In this document: positions 8,365 through 15,905 of the stretch, piece by piece
How positions within the stretch are numbered: the first letter of the stretch is position 1
Layout: each line of letters begins with the position of its first letter
Source: Gammaproteobacteria bacterium
GTDB lineage: Bacteria > Pseudomonadota > Gammaproteobacteria > Steroidobacterales > Woeseiaceae
Assembly: GCA_030429005.1 (NCBI GenBank)
Contig: JAUIDP010000028.1
Span: 1 to 36,804, forward strand
Direction of reading: 5' to 3'
Length of the DNA stretch: 36,804 bases
Notes under the pieces: model-generated
What the model was told of the DNA's origin: nothing
Seen by the model: only the letters and a program-made list of their open reading frames with translations
Database searches by the model: none
Translations under genes and position numbers: made by a program

Positions 8365-8787
8365 TCAAAGTCGAACTGACGGTATCCAGTTGCGCCGCCG
8401 CCGGCCCAGCCGGTCGTCGACATTCTCGCCCTCGAAATCCGTGGCCGTGGTGGTAAACGACACCCCGTCTGTTGCTTCGAAAGTGTTGACGTTTACGATG
8501 CCGAACAATCGGCCATCGATCTCGCAGGTTGCCAGCGGCGCGACGCCACAGTGCCGGCAGACATGGAAATCGGCAGTTGCTGTGCCAAACCGGTAGGGCG
8601 AAGTGTTGGCGACATCGTTAATGCGGACGACGAGGCTGGCATCGGCGTGGGAAGTCCAGGCGGCGCGGTGCTTCCTGCAAAACACGCAACCGCATTCGCG
8701 CCGGCCTATTTGCGGTTGGTCCGCCGGCCAGTCGAGGTCAAATGTTATATTGCCGCAGTGGCAGCCGCCTGCAATCCGCAGGCTCAC
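8365..8787 (-). CDS. GFA family (CENP-V/formaldehyde-activating-like) zinc protein
   Basis: This is a 140-residue protein with the cysteine pattern of the GFA (Mss4-like) fold: CHC at residues 9-11, CGCVFC at 32-37 and CRHC at 77-80, which bind zinc. Family members include a protein reported to speed the addition of glutathione to formaldehyde. Most bacterial members are of unknown substrate, so no reaction is assigned. The start is GTG 8787, which places the first zinc cysteine at residue 9 as usual for the family. No strong ribosome site is visible. It lies immediately upstream of the FlgO-TPR gene and 30 bases downstream of the one-TM protein gene, all on the minus strand. Confidence 0.88.
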   Translation of the reverse strand: MSLRIAGGCHCGNITFDLDWPADQPQIGRRECGCVFCRKHRAAWTSHADASLVVRINDVANTSPYRFGTATADFHVCRHCGVAPLATCEIDGRLFGIVNVNTFEATDGVSFTTTATDFEGENVDDRLGRRRRNWIPSVRL

Positions 8788-8817
8788 TGGCTATAGCTCA
8801 CGGCAGGACTCCTGCTG

Positions 8818-9579
8818 TTACCTCTCGTTCAGATAGATAACGATAGCATCTTCCAGCCGCTGCGCCTCCATGATCATGTCGTTGGCAAAGTTCTCCGCAA
8901 CGGCATAGCTCTGTGCTGCGGCGAGCAGCGTCGAGCGCAGCGTGCGCCATTCGCGAGAGTCGACCGGGAAATTCCAGATCGGGTCGCTGCGGTGCGCAAA
9001 ACCGGCGCCCAGCTGGCTGTTGATGGCGCCATTGGCCATGTTGGTAGCATCCTGGCCGGTGTCGCCGGCAAAGTGCGGCAGGATCAGCCCGCGCTCGAAC
9101 AGGGCCGGAATGAGCTGCCCGTCGATATGCACGCGGTTGTTGTTCTCGATGACCGACTGGCGGTGCTCGACAGACTCGTAGAAACGGCCGATCGAGTCAC
9201 GCAGGTAGCGATCCCGAACAACAGTAAGGTCGCCGCTGTAGAGCATGTCCTTGTAAGCCGCCATCGGCAACTGCAGGGTGTTGCGATCGACGCGCAACAG
9301 TGCCGTGCGTACGGCATTCTTGTCGTACGGCGCGCGGCCCGACAGTTCGCCGTAGGCCACCAGCGCTGCATCGAACGCGCCGGCGGAATAGGCAGAGAAT
9401 TCTTTCAGTTCGTTGACCGAGTCGCCCAGGTCACGCAGTACCAGCTCCAGAGAGTCGAGCTCAGCTTTCTTCTGCGCCTGTTCGGTAATGAAGGTATTGG
9501 CGCCGAACGCGAGCATCACGGCTACGATGATGACGAACCCTTGAAAAATCGTTCGCCCGAATGAAGAGCCTGCGCTCAT
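8818..9579 (-). CDS. Uncharacterised protein with one N-terminal membrane helix
   Basis: I do not recognise a named family. The 253-residue product has a single hydrophobic helix (about residues 10-30), preceded by a short basic N-terminus. A predominantly helical domain follows, beginning with a charged ITEQAQKKAELDSLELVLRD stretch that could form a coiled coil. Proteins of this general build (one TM, then a helical periplasmic domain of about 220 residues) are frequent conserved hypotheticals in marine bacteria. The ATG at 9579 has a strong GGAGG site upstream, so the start is well supported. It is 12 bases downstream of the truncated CPBP gene. Confidence 0.72.
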   Translation of the reverse strand: MSAGSSFGRTIFQGFVIIVAVMLAFGANTFITEQAQKKAELDSLELVLRDLGDSVNELKEFSAYSAGAFDAALVAYGELSGRAPYDKNAVRTALLRVDRNTLQLPMAAYKDMLYSGDLTVVRDRYLRDSIGRFYESVEHRQSVIENNNRVHIDGQLIPALFERGLILPHFAGDTGQDATNMANGAINSQLGAGFAHRSDPIWNFPVDSREWRTLRSTLLAAAQSYAVAENFANDMIMEAQRLEDAIVIYLNER

Positions 9580-9591
9580 TTTCCTGTCCTC

Positions 9592-10023
9592 CTATAAACC
9601 CTCTGTGGTCGCGCGACGATAGAAGTAGATCGCCACGATGGAGCTGAATACAGGAAGGAGTATGCCGAATTCGTCAATACAGAAATGTGTTCCACTTCCC
9701 CTTATGGTTAATGGAGTGAACACTTGCTGGATGAAAAGATTGTGGCTGGCGTGCAGGATCACGGCAGGCCATAAACTATTGGATTTAAATGAGAAATACG
9801 CGTAGATGATGCCTTGTGGCGCGACGCCGGCGGTAAAAAGCAGCATCTGCAGCAGCAAATTGCCCTCGCCGGCGTTGTAATCGCTGGGCAGGATGCCCGG
9901 CCAGTGCCAGATCGACCATGTAAGACCTGACATAATCTCGACCGCCCGGAAGGGCACTACCTTGCGCAGCGCCCCGTCGTTACCGATCCGAAAACGGTTG
10001 CAAGCGTTCGACGAAAGGCGCAC
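9592..10023 (-). pseudogene. CPBP family intramembrane protease, N-terminal part missing
   Basis: This frame encodes the C-terminal half of a CPBP (CAAX protease and bacteriocin-processing) membrane protease. It retains the second and third active-site motifs, SGLTWSIWHWPG and LHASHNLFIQ, plus three or four membrane segments. The first motif (EExxxR), which supplies the catalytic glutamates, and the preceding helices are absent. Homology-like sequence begins near base 9978, a few bases after the stop codon of the upstream sulfatase. The frame's open extension to GTG 10023 merely runs through the sulfatase 3' end in another frame. An internal ATG at 9933 could still start a 113-residue peptide. 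The gene therefore looks truncated by a rearrangement that placed the sulfatase next to it. It is almost certainly inactive as a protease. Confidence 0.72.
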
Positions 10024-11590
10024 GCCAATCGGGAAAAGCCGCTTCGAAGCGTTCGTTCCTTTCGCTGTACATCAGGATCGCTTTTCCAGTGCCGCCGCGC
10101 CACGGGTCATACACCGGGTTGGCATGCTGCAGAAAGAAGGCGTCGATTCTTTCGTCCAGTTGCTTTGCCACGTCGGCATACCCGGGATCGCCGAACAGGT
10201 TCGTGTTTTCCGCGGGATCGGTCTGCAGGTGGTAGAGCTCGGACGGCTCGCCGAACAGGCGCTTGATGAACTTCCAGTCACGCGTGACGATCGCACGCGC
10301 AGTAATGTATTCGAAATATGCTTCCTCCGGCAGTGTCTGCGTCTCGCCGTGCACGAGTCGTGCAAAGCTGGAGCCGGGACTGCTCTCGATTTCGATATCA
10401 CGCATACCGGCAAGGTCCAGCAGGGTCGGGAAGATATCGTACTGGTTGACAATACTGGCGACCCGGCTACCAGCCGCCGCATCGTCCGTGGAACGTATGA
10501 TCAACGGGATCTGCATATGCTCCCGGTAGACGGGGTGTGGCCGCGCCCAGGAACTGTTTCCCCACAGGCCGTGCTGGCCAAACGCTGAACTCTGGTCGGA
10601 GGTGAAAATGACGATCGTGTTGTCGTCCACGCCGTGCTCCTGCAATGCCCGCAATACCCGGCCCACGCCGTCGTCGATCATCGTCATCTCGGATGCAAGA
10701 TTGATCATCGCGGTCTTGTTGTTGAGCGCATGAATGGTTTGCCAGCCGTAGGAGAGCTCCGGCGCGGCACCGTGGGCGCCAGTCGATTCGGCATCCTGGA
10801 CGCCCCATTCGCGGTATTCCTTTTGCTCTTTCAGTACATCCTCGACATCGGAATCTTCAATCGCGGCCCGTCGCAGGTAGGGGTGCACCGGCTCCTGCGG
10901 AAAACGCGGCACGTTCTTACGATAATAGTCAGCGTGACGGTTTTCCGGTTCACGCGTGACAAGCGGCGGAAGGTTGTACGGACCGTTGTAGGCGAGATAC
11001 AGAAAAAACGGCCGGTCGCCTGATTGCTGCCGAATAAACTCCTCGGCTTTGCGCGTCCAGAAATCGGTCAGGTGCTCTTCCTGTAAAGGATACGTTTTGC
11101 CGTTGTCGATGACGTCGACATCCCGAAAGGAAGTCGTGTGACCGGTCGGAAAGGTCACCCAGAATTGAAAGCCGAGCTGCGCTTCCTGCGGTACGCCAAG
11201 ATGGTACTTGCCCACGAGAGCCGTGCTGTAGCCGGCATCGGCCAGCGTTTGCGGCAGGCTGCGAAACTCCGTGACGGCAGAGTAGTCCGGGATCTCGAAC
11301 TTCGATGGCAGGCCATTGTGCACACCGTGCTGCGACGGCAACAATCCGGTCAGCAGCGTCGCACGCGTCGGTGAGCAGACGCCGCTGGTTGCATAGGCGC
11401 GCTCAAACGTCACCCCTTGCTCTGCAAGGGCGTCGATGTTCGGTGTCAGCAGGTCTTCATTGCCATACGCGCCAAGCAACTGCTCGCTCTGGTTGTCTGT
11501 GACGATCAGGACGATGTTCGGCCGGTCGTCGGCAAGCACGGCACCCTGCAATACGAGCAGCAACGCGATGAGCGCGCGCCCCCGGTTCAC
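9980..11590 (-). CDS. Sulfatase, formylglycine-dependent, exported
   Basis: This is a 536-residue type I sulfatase. A signal peptide (about residues 1-20, ending VLA-DD) directs it to the periplasm or beyond. The catalytic motif is CSPTR with Cys72, the residue oxidised to formylglycine by a separate maturase that is not in this window. Metal ligands include D32 in IVTDNQ and the TSDQSSAFGQHGLWG segment, with KYHLG and SQHG motifs also in place. The second Asp of the usual DD pair is Asn33. Such enzymes remove sulfate from sulfated polysaccharides or other sulfate esters; the substrate is not predictable here. Its ATG overlaps the stop of the upstream ArsR-type gene (ATGA), so the two are translated together. 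That is an unusual partnership. Confidence 0.92.
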   Translation of the reverse strand: MNRGRALIALLLVLQGAVLADDRPNIVLIVTDNQSEQLLGAYGNEDLLTPNIDALAEQGVTFERAYATSGVCSPTRATLLTGLLPSQHGVHNGLPSKFEIPDYSAVTEFRSLPQTLADAGYSTALVGKYHLGVPQEAQLGFQFWVTFPTGHTTSFRDVDVIDNGKTYPLQEEHLTDFWTRKAEEFIRQQSGDRPFFLYLAYNGPYNLPPLVTREPENRHADYYRKNVPRFPQEPVHPYLRRAAIEDSDVEDVLKEQKEYREWGVQDAESTGAHGAAPELSYGWQTIHALNNKTAMINLASEMTMIDDGVGRVLRALQEHGVDDNTIVIFTSDQSSAFGQHGLWGNSSWARPHPVYREHMQIPLIIRSTDDAAAGSRVASIVNQYDIFPTLLDLAGMRDIEIESSPGSSFARLVHGETQTLPEEAYFEYITARAIVTRDWKFIKRLFGEPSELYHLQTDPAENTNLFGDPGYADVAKQLDERIDAFFLQHANPVYDPWRGGTGKAILMYSERNERFEAAFPDWRAPFVERLQPFSDR

Positions 11591-12210
11591 GGTTTCGACC
11601 CTTTCCTGAACCGGTCGAGCGGATAGTGAGCAACGGTCAGGCGGTACTTGCGCAGATCCGTTCTGTCCGCATCCGGGTCGTTGATCGATTCCAGGTACTC
11701 CAGGATGCCCTTGAGTTTTTCCTGCACGGTTTCGATCTGCTCCTGCTCGAGGTGCATTTCGACATAGCTCAGCAAGCCGATGTCTTCGAGCTTCTCCTCC
11801 GGCCCGGCCTCGTCGACGAGCCGCAGCAACTCGGCCGTCGTGTTGTCGAATACCGTGTGAATCATCGGTCGCAGTGCATTCTTCTGGTCCGCCGGGCTGT
11901 CGTCCGAGAACAGGTCCGGGCCGGCCAGGAATTGCCTCGCGATCGTTTCGTAATACTTCTCCGTGGTACCCCGATTCTGCTTTGTATGCGTCAAGCGGAT
12001 CAGCCCGGCCTGCAACAACTTGTCGACGTGGTGATACAGGCGCGTCGGCTTCTCGTCCAGCACTTCGGCGACCTGCTTGGTCGTCATCGGGTCGGACGCC
12101 GCCAGCGTCTCGATAATCCGCATGCGAAGCGGATGTGAGAGCGCTTTAACCTGGTCAATGTCGCTGATCCGGTACGAATCAAGCTGAGCTGAGTCAATTT
12201 TTTTCGTCAT
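11587..12210 (-). CDS. ArsR/HTH_20-type transcriptional regulator
   Basis: This is a 207-residue winged-helix regulator. The DNA-binding domain spans about residues 18-95: SHPLRMRIIETL, the recognition helix region KQVAEVLDEKPTRLYHHVDKL, and the wing LTHTKQNRGTTEKYY. The C-terminal half is helical and acidic and may bind a ligand or dimerise. It has no cysteine at all, so it cannot be a thiol-based metal sensor like classical ArsR. The ATG at 12210 lies 107 bases from the divergent MFS exporter start. Between them is an A/T-rich region with a perfect 9-bp-arm palindrome that is probably its operator. The most likely role is repression of the exporter and of its own operon with the sulfatase. 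Confidence 0.88.
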   Translation of the reverse strand: MTKKIDSAQLDSYRISDIDQVKALSHPLRMRIIETLAASDPMTTKQVAEVLDEKPTRLYHHVDKLLQAGLIRLTHTKQNRGTTEKYYETIARQFLAGPDLFSDDSPADQKNALRPMIHTVFDNTTAELLRLVDEAGPEEKLEDIGLLSYVEMHLEQEQIETVQEKLKGILEYLESINDPDADRTDLRKYRLTVAHYPLDRFRKGSKP

Positions 12211-12258
12211 ATAATCAATTGGTTGCGAACATGTGCGCCAGATTATTTATTCAATACC

Positions 12259-12287
12259 TTGCTATTATTCAAATCTAATTGAATAAT
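12259..12287 (+). promoter_or_regulatory. Candidate promoter of the MFS exporter (TTGCTA-17-AATAAT)
   Basis: A -35-like TTGCTA at 12259-12264 and a -10-like AATAAT at 12282-12287 are separated by 17 bases and point toward the exporter start at 12318. The palindrome at 12264-12287 lies exactly over the spacer and the -10 box. Confidence 0.5.
12264..12287. promoter_or_regulatory. Probable ArsR-type operator, inverted repeat ATTATTCAA-6-TTGAATAAT
   Basis: Two perfect 9-base arms are separated by six bases. A third copy of the half site (TTATTCAA) is at 12247-12254 in direct orientation with the left arm. The sequence is much more A/T-rich than its surroundings. Its position between a divergently transcribed winged-helix regulator and an exporter, over the exporter's candidate -10 box, fits a repressor binding site. 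Confidence 0.6.
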
Positions 12288-12317
12288 CACTGCCACTTGA
12301 ACATTCTGGCAGTTTAC

Positions 12318-13607
12318 ATGAACAACCAGGCCCCGAAACAGTTTTCCGATCGCTTCTGGCTTCTCTGGAGCAGCCAGGCAGTCTCCCTCGCCGGCAGCTT
12401 CGCTGTTCAGTTCGCCGTTATCTGGTGGCTGACCACGACCACCGGTTCTGCCACTGTGCTGGCAACAGCAACGCTGATCGGCCTGCTGCCGCAGGTCGTT
12501 CTGGGCCCGTTCTTCGGCGCCCTAGTCGACCGCTGGAACCGCAAGTTGATCATGCTCGTTTCCGACTCGGTGATCGCACTGGCTTCGGCCTGGCTCGCGT
12601 GGATGTTCTACGTCGATGCAGCAACCCCGGTGCACGTCTTTGTCGTTCTCGGCATCCGGGCGATCGGCGGTGCAATTCATGCACCGGCAATGCTCGCATC
12701 AACGACGTTGATGGTCCCGGAAGAACATTACGTTCGCATCCAGGGATTGAACCAGGCACTGACGAACGGCTCGCCATTGCTCGCCGCTCCGGTCGGCGCA
12801 TTACTGGTGTCATTGCTGCCGATGTCGTCTGTCCTGTTGATCGATGTATTGACAGCTCTGATCGCTGTCGTGCCATTGCTGTTCGTCTTCATTCCGCAAC
12901 CAGAAGACAGCCGAGAGGCCGACCAGCACACGTCGGTCTTTGCAGACGTCGCCGAAGGTATCCGTTACCTGCGAGATCGCCGCGAACAAATGTATCTCGT
13001 CGTCGGTGCCACCTTTGTCAATTTCTGCATCGTACCGGCATTCGCGCTGCTGCCATTGCTCGTACTGCAGGAACTGAGCGGCGGTGCCTACTACCTGAGC
13101 CTTCTGCAGCTACTCTTCGGTGTTGGCGGCGTAATCGGCGGCTCAGTTCTGGCGGGATGGGGCGGGTTCGAGCGGCGTGTTCATACTGTTGTGCTCGGAT
13201 TCGCGATGATGGGCCTGGCGACGTTGCTGGTCGGCATATCCCCGGCGGCTGTAGCCTGGGTGCCCTGCATCGCGCTGTTCCTGGTTGGCGCTGCTGCGGC
13301 ACTGATAAACGGTGCCATCATGGCAATCCTGCAAGCGCGCGTCGCCGCAGACTACCAGGGGCGATTGTTCACACTGCTTGCAAGTATTGCCGGAGCGATG
13401 ACGCCCTTCGCCCTGCTGCTTGCTGCGCCGATTGCGGAAATGTTCGGAATACGCTTCTGGTACATCGCTGGCGGACTGGCCTGCATTGTCGTCGCAGCGG
13501 TATCGGCACTGGTGCCGACAATTGCACATATGGAAGACGTCGAGTCAGAACACGTCACTGGCTCTCGCGCGGTGTGCCAACGAAGCCCGGATAAAAAACG
13601 TTCATAG
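12318..13607 (+). CDS. MFS exporter (EntS/multidrug-type)
   Basis: This is a 429-residue, 12-helix major facilitator protein of the MFS_3-like group used for efflux of drugs, siderophores or small molecules. Landmarks are FWLLWSSQAVSLAGSFAVQFAV in helix 1, the GALVDRWNRK motif A loop after helix 2, and PAMLASTTLMVPEEHYVRIQGLNQ around helix 5. I chose ATG 12318 (MNNQAPKQF) over the in-frame TTG 12279, which lies inside the operator palindrome. No strong ribosome site is seen. It is divergent from the ArsR-type regulator and is its probable target. The last 53 bases overlap the convergent YciI-like gene. Confidence 0.9.
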   Translation: MNNQAPKQFSDRFWLLWSSQAVSLAGSFAVQFAVIWWLTTTTGSATVLATATLIGLLPQVVLGPFFGALVDRWNRKLIMLVSDSVIALASAWLAWMFYVDAATPVHVFVVLGIRAIGGAIHAPAMLASTTLMVPEEHYVRIQGLNQALTNGSPLLAAPVGALLVSLLPMSSVLLIDVLTALIAVVPLLFVFIPQPEDSREADQHTSVFADVAEGIRYLRDRREQMYLVVGATFVNFCIVPAFALLPLLVLQELSGGAYYLSLLQLLFGVGGVIGGSVLAGWGGFERRVHTVVLGFAMMGLATLLVGISPAAVAWVPCIALFLVGAAAALINGAIMAILQARVAADYQGRLFTLLASIAGAMTPFALLLAAPIAEMFGIRFWYIAGGLACIVVAAVSALVPTIAHMEDVESEHVTGSRAVCQRSPDKKRS

Positions 13608-13953
13608 CGTGAACTTCGTAAGTGAAGGTCCCGGCCTGCATGGACGGGTCTGCGACCATCAACTCGTTGATCGCATCGGTCGAATCGGAGTGAAAAACGA
13701 GCAAACCGACATCGGAGTAGCGGCTACCCATCACAATGTGACCGTCAGCCCGCAGCTGCTGGAGGTGAGTCGAATGTTCCTTGAAAAAAGCCTGCTCATA
13801 AGCGGAAAGATTCGGGTCCCAGTTCGGACCGGTCATGATCTCCACGGCAAACCAGGTACGCTTCGGTGCATCGTCGCTCGCCTCAGCAGCAATAATTATT
13901 GGACCGGGCAGGCTGAATAAAACTAAAGTGACAGCAATTACCAGAACACGCAT
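13555..13953 (-). CDS. YciI-like protein with a signal peptide
   Basis: This is a 132-residue protein. The first 23 or so residues form a signal peptide (hydrophobic core VIAVTLVLFSLPG, ending near AEA). The mature part has the YCII alpha-beta fold: WFAVEIMTGPNW, KEHSTHLQQLRADGHIVMGSRY, and ADPSMQAGTFTYEVHAM. YciI-type proteins are small barrel-like enzymes or binding proteins with a conserved His and Asp, and most are cytosolic, so an exported one is less usual. The ATG at 13953 has AGGAGG nearby upstream. The 3' end overlaps the end of the MFS exporter gene by 53 bases. Confidence 0.85.
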   Translation of the reverse strand: MRVLVIAVTLVLFSLPGPIIIAAEASDDAPKRTWFAVEIMTGPNWDPNLSAYEQAFFKEHSTHLQQLRADGHIVMGSRYSDVGLLVFHSDSTDAINELMVADPSMQAGTFTYEVHAMNVFYPGFVGTPRESQ

Positions 13954-14032
13954 CGTACGGCCTCCTGTTTTAGAATCAGCTTACGGCGCAGGCGATTACG
14001 CTGCAAGAATCTTCACAGAAAGGCTCCGGGCT

Positions 14033-14563
14033 ATGCGAGAAACGGCTTTCAGGTACCTGCTGGTGGCAACCCTTGCGCCGCTGGCAATTCTCAGCAGCGG
14101 CTGCAATAGTGCGGAGATGGATGCCGCACATGCAGGGCCAGTGATGAACTACCACCGGGTGAACGAGCGCCTGGTTACGGGCGGGCATCTCGTGGACGGT
14201 GGCCTGGCCGAATTGCAGCGACAGGGTGTCAAGGTCGTCATTGACCTGCGCGATGAACCGCCGGCCGGAGAAGCAGAGCGCCTCGCTGCACACGGCATCG
14301 AGTGGATCAATGTGCCGGTCGTCTGGAGCGCTCCACGAGCTGCGGATTTCGACAGGTTCAGTGCGGTGATGCAGGAGAACGAAGGCACACACGTAATGGT
14401 GCAATGTGCCGCCAACTATCGGGCGTCCGCAATGACTTACCTGTACCAGGTAGTCGTCGACGGGGTGCCGGAAACCGAGGCAAGACAGGACATGAATGCC
14501 ATCTGGAGCCCGGATCAGAATGCCACCTGGCGCCAGTACATCGAAGAAATCAAGAACCGGTAA
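14033..14563 (+). CDS. Tyrosine-phosphatase-like lipoprotein (BLH/DUF442-like)
   Basis: This is a 176-residue protein. The N-terminus is a signal sequence ending SSG-Cys24, a plausible though imperfect lipobox. The mature domain resembles the protein-tyrosine-phosphatase-like family that includes DUF442: ERLVTGGHL, GVKVVIDLRDEPP, GIEWINVPV, and the phosphate-loop region VMVQCAANYRAS. The loop has only four residues between Cys and Arg (CAANYR), one fewer than the canonical CX5R. I recall the same short loop in this family. The residue before the Cys is Gln instead of the usual His. Activity is therefore uncertain. I used ATG 14033 because it gives a proper export signal. It lies 24 bases upstream of the SGNH hydrolase gene. 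Confidence 0.8.
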   Translation: MRETAFRYLLVATLAPLAILSSGCNSAEMDAAHAGPVMNYHRVNERLVTGGHLVDGGLAELQRQGVKVVIDLRDEPPAGEAERLAAHGIEWINVPVVWSAPRAADFDRFSAVMQENEGTHVMVQCAANYRASAMTYLYQVVVDGVPETEARQDMNAIWSPDQNATWRQYIEEIKNR

Positions 14564-14587
14564 CGAACCCGGCCGCGGTGCAGCCTG

Positions 14588-15322
14588 ATGCGCAACCTCC
14601 TGTTCTGGCCCGCAATCCTCTTGCTTGCACCACAGGCACTCTACGTACGCAGGACAGCACCACGGTTTGCGCCTGCGGACGGCCCGACGTCCGGAGCTTG
14701 TGGCCGGGGAAGCGAGGCTCGGCTCCTGGCAATCGGCGACTCCATCGTTGCTGGCGTGGGCGTGTCCACGCTGTCCAGGGGGCTCGTTGGCAGGACGGCA
14801 GGCCCGCTGTCTGAACTGCTGGCAAAGAGCATCCACTGGCAGGCGCTCGGCGTCAGCGGTTACGACTCGGCACGGGTTATCGGCGACCTCGTTCCGCAGT
14901 TGCCAAAAGAGCAGTTCGACTACGTTGTTGTCTCGGTTGGCGTCAATGACATCACCGGGCTGAAAACCTTGCGCAGCTGGCGGCAGAACCTTTCGATATT
15001 GCTCGACGCACTGTCAGCACATTCGCCCGACGCCGTCATCGCCGTCGCAGGCATGCCGCCGCTGCATGGGTTTCCATTGCTGCCACAACCATTGCGGGCC
15101 ACGCTGGGTATGCGCGCACGTGTGTTCGACGGTGTAGCGCGGGACGTTATCGGAAGGAGGCGCAACGTCGTGCATGTGCCGCTCGACTTCGATCCAACCC
15201 CCGAGCAATTTTCCGCAGACGGCTATCATCCGTCGGAAGAAAGCTACATCGACTTCGGCCGGCGAACGGCGGAAGCGATGGCGGCGTTGAGACAAGACGG
15301 TATCGAAAGCGGGACCGGCTAA
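14588..15322 (+). CDS. SGNH/GDSL hydrolase
   Basis: This is a 244-residue lipase/esterase of the SGNH superfamily. The four catalytic blocks are present: GDSI with Ser52, a Gly in GVSGYDS (about 88-91), GVND with Asn120, and DGYHPS with Asp211 and His214. A hydrophobic N-terminus (about residues 3-19) suggests export or membrane anchoring. A Cys/Gly-rich stretch to residue 42 precedes the fold. Family members deacylate lipids, peptidoglycan or polysaccharides, or hydrolyse thioesters; this one's substrate is not evident. It probably forms an operon with the phosphatase-like lipoprotein upstream. Its stop codon overlaps the end of a short broken reading frame on the opposite strand. Confidence 0.88.
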   Translation: MRNLLFWPAILLLAPQALYVRRTAPRFAPADGPTSGACGRGSEARLLAIGDSIVAGVGVSTLSRGLVGRTAGPLSELLAKSIHWQALGVSGYDSARVIGDLVPQLPKEQFDYVVVSVGVNDITGLKTLRSWRQNLSILLDALSAHSPDAVIAVAGMPPLHGFPLLPQPLRATLGMRARVFDGVARDVIGRRRNVVHVPLDFDPTPEQFSADGYHPSEESYIDFGRRTAEAMAALRQDGIESGTG

Positions 15323-15384
15323 GCTGCGGCGAACCTCGCGCCTAGCGCTCCGTGATCGCATAAGTCACAGGTCAGGGTTTTCAT
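15319..15384 (-). pseudogene. Remnant of a CxxC mini-protein (21 codons)
   Basis: On the minus strand a strong GGGAGG site precedes ATG 15384. The frame begins MKTLTCDLCDHGA and then runs LGARFAAA to a TAG stop. The opening, with a CxxC pair followed by Asp-His, resembles the first residues of small (about 40-60 residue) zinc-finger-like proteins related to DUF1059. The expected middle and C-terminal part is absent. It lies 35 bases downstream of the GNAT gene on the same strand and overlaps the SGNH gene stop by four bases. I read it as a truncated gene; it could also be a genuine tiny peptide. The family resemblance is from memory. Confidence 0.45.
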
Positions 15385-15419
15385 AGCACCTCCCATTGTC
15401 GGGTCGGCAATAACCGGGA

Positions 15420-15896
15420 TTATCGCTCCGCAATGTCGATTTCGAATACGGGCAGGTACCGGCCCGGAATGCTGTCCGATTCCCGGCTACCGGCTTCCCT
15501 TCCGCCAACGGCCAGGTAAAACGCTGCGGCATTGGGGTCGCCCTGTATCGTCAGCACTTTGCCGCCGGCATCCGCTACTCGCTGCACGGCATGTTCAACC
15601 AGGATTCGACCAATACCGCGACCGATATGCTCGGGTTCGACGAAGAGAGCATCCAGCTCGAAATGGCTGGCCGATTCCTGCACGAGTGCGTAGTAGCCGA
15701 GCACGGTACGGTCTCGCGCCGCAACGAAACAGGCATAGTTGTTCTCGTCCAGTTGCGTAGCGTCGACGCGGAGTTCATCTGCACAGGCCTCCATGAACTC
15801 ATTCGAGTAGCCCCAGTAGGCCTTCGACCGCATCGCGAGCTCCGACAATGCGTCGGCTTCGTCTGCTTCTGCTGGTCGTATGACCGGGTTGTTCAT
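15420..15896 (-). CDS. GNAT family N-acetyltransferase
   Basis: This is a 158-residue GCN5-related acetyltransferase. The acetyl-CoA binding motif is FVEPEHIGRGIGRILVEHA, preceded by the beta-4 strand (SHFELDAL). A C-terminal NAAAFYLAVGG segment contains the usual Tyr. The N-terminal IRPAEADEADALSELAMRSKAYWGYS is typical of small stand-alone GNAT proteins. It would transfer an acetyl group to an amine, but the substrate is unknown. The gene begins nine bases after the upstream lipoprotein stop, so it belongs to a minus-strand operon with the lipoprotein and the small membrane protein. Confidence 0.88.
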   Translation of the reverse strand: MNNPVIRPAEADEADALSELAMRSKAYWGYSNEFMEACADELRVDATQLDENNYACFVAARDRTVLGYYALVQESASHFELDALFVEPEHIGRGIGRILVEHAVQRVADAGGKVLTIQGDPNAAAFYLAVGGREAGSRESDSIPGRYLPVFEIDIAER

Positions 15897-15905
15897 GTCG
15901 CTCTG

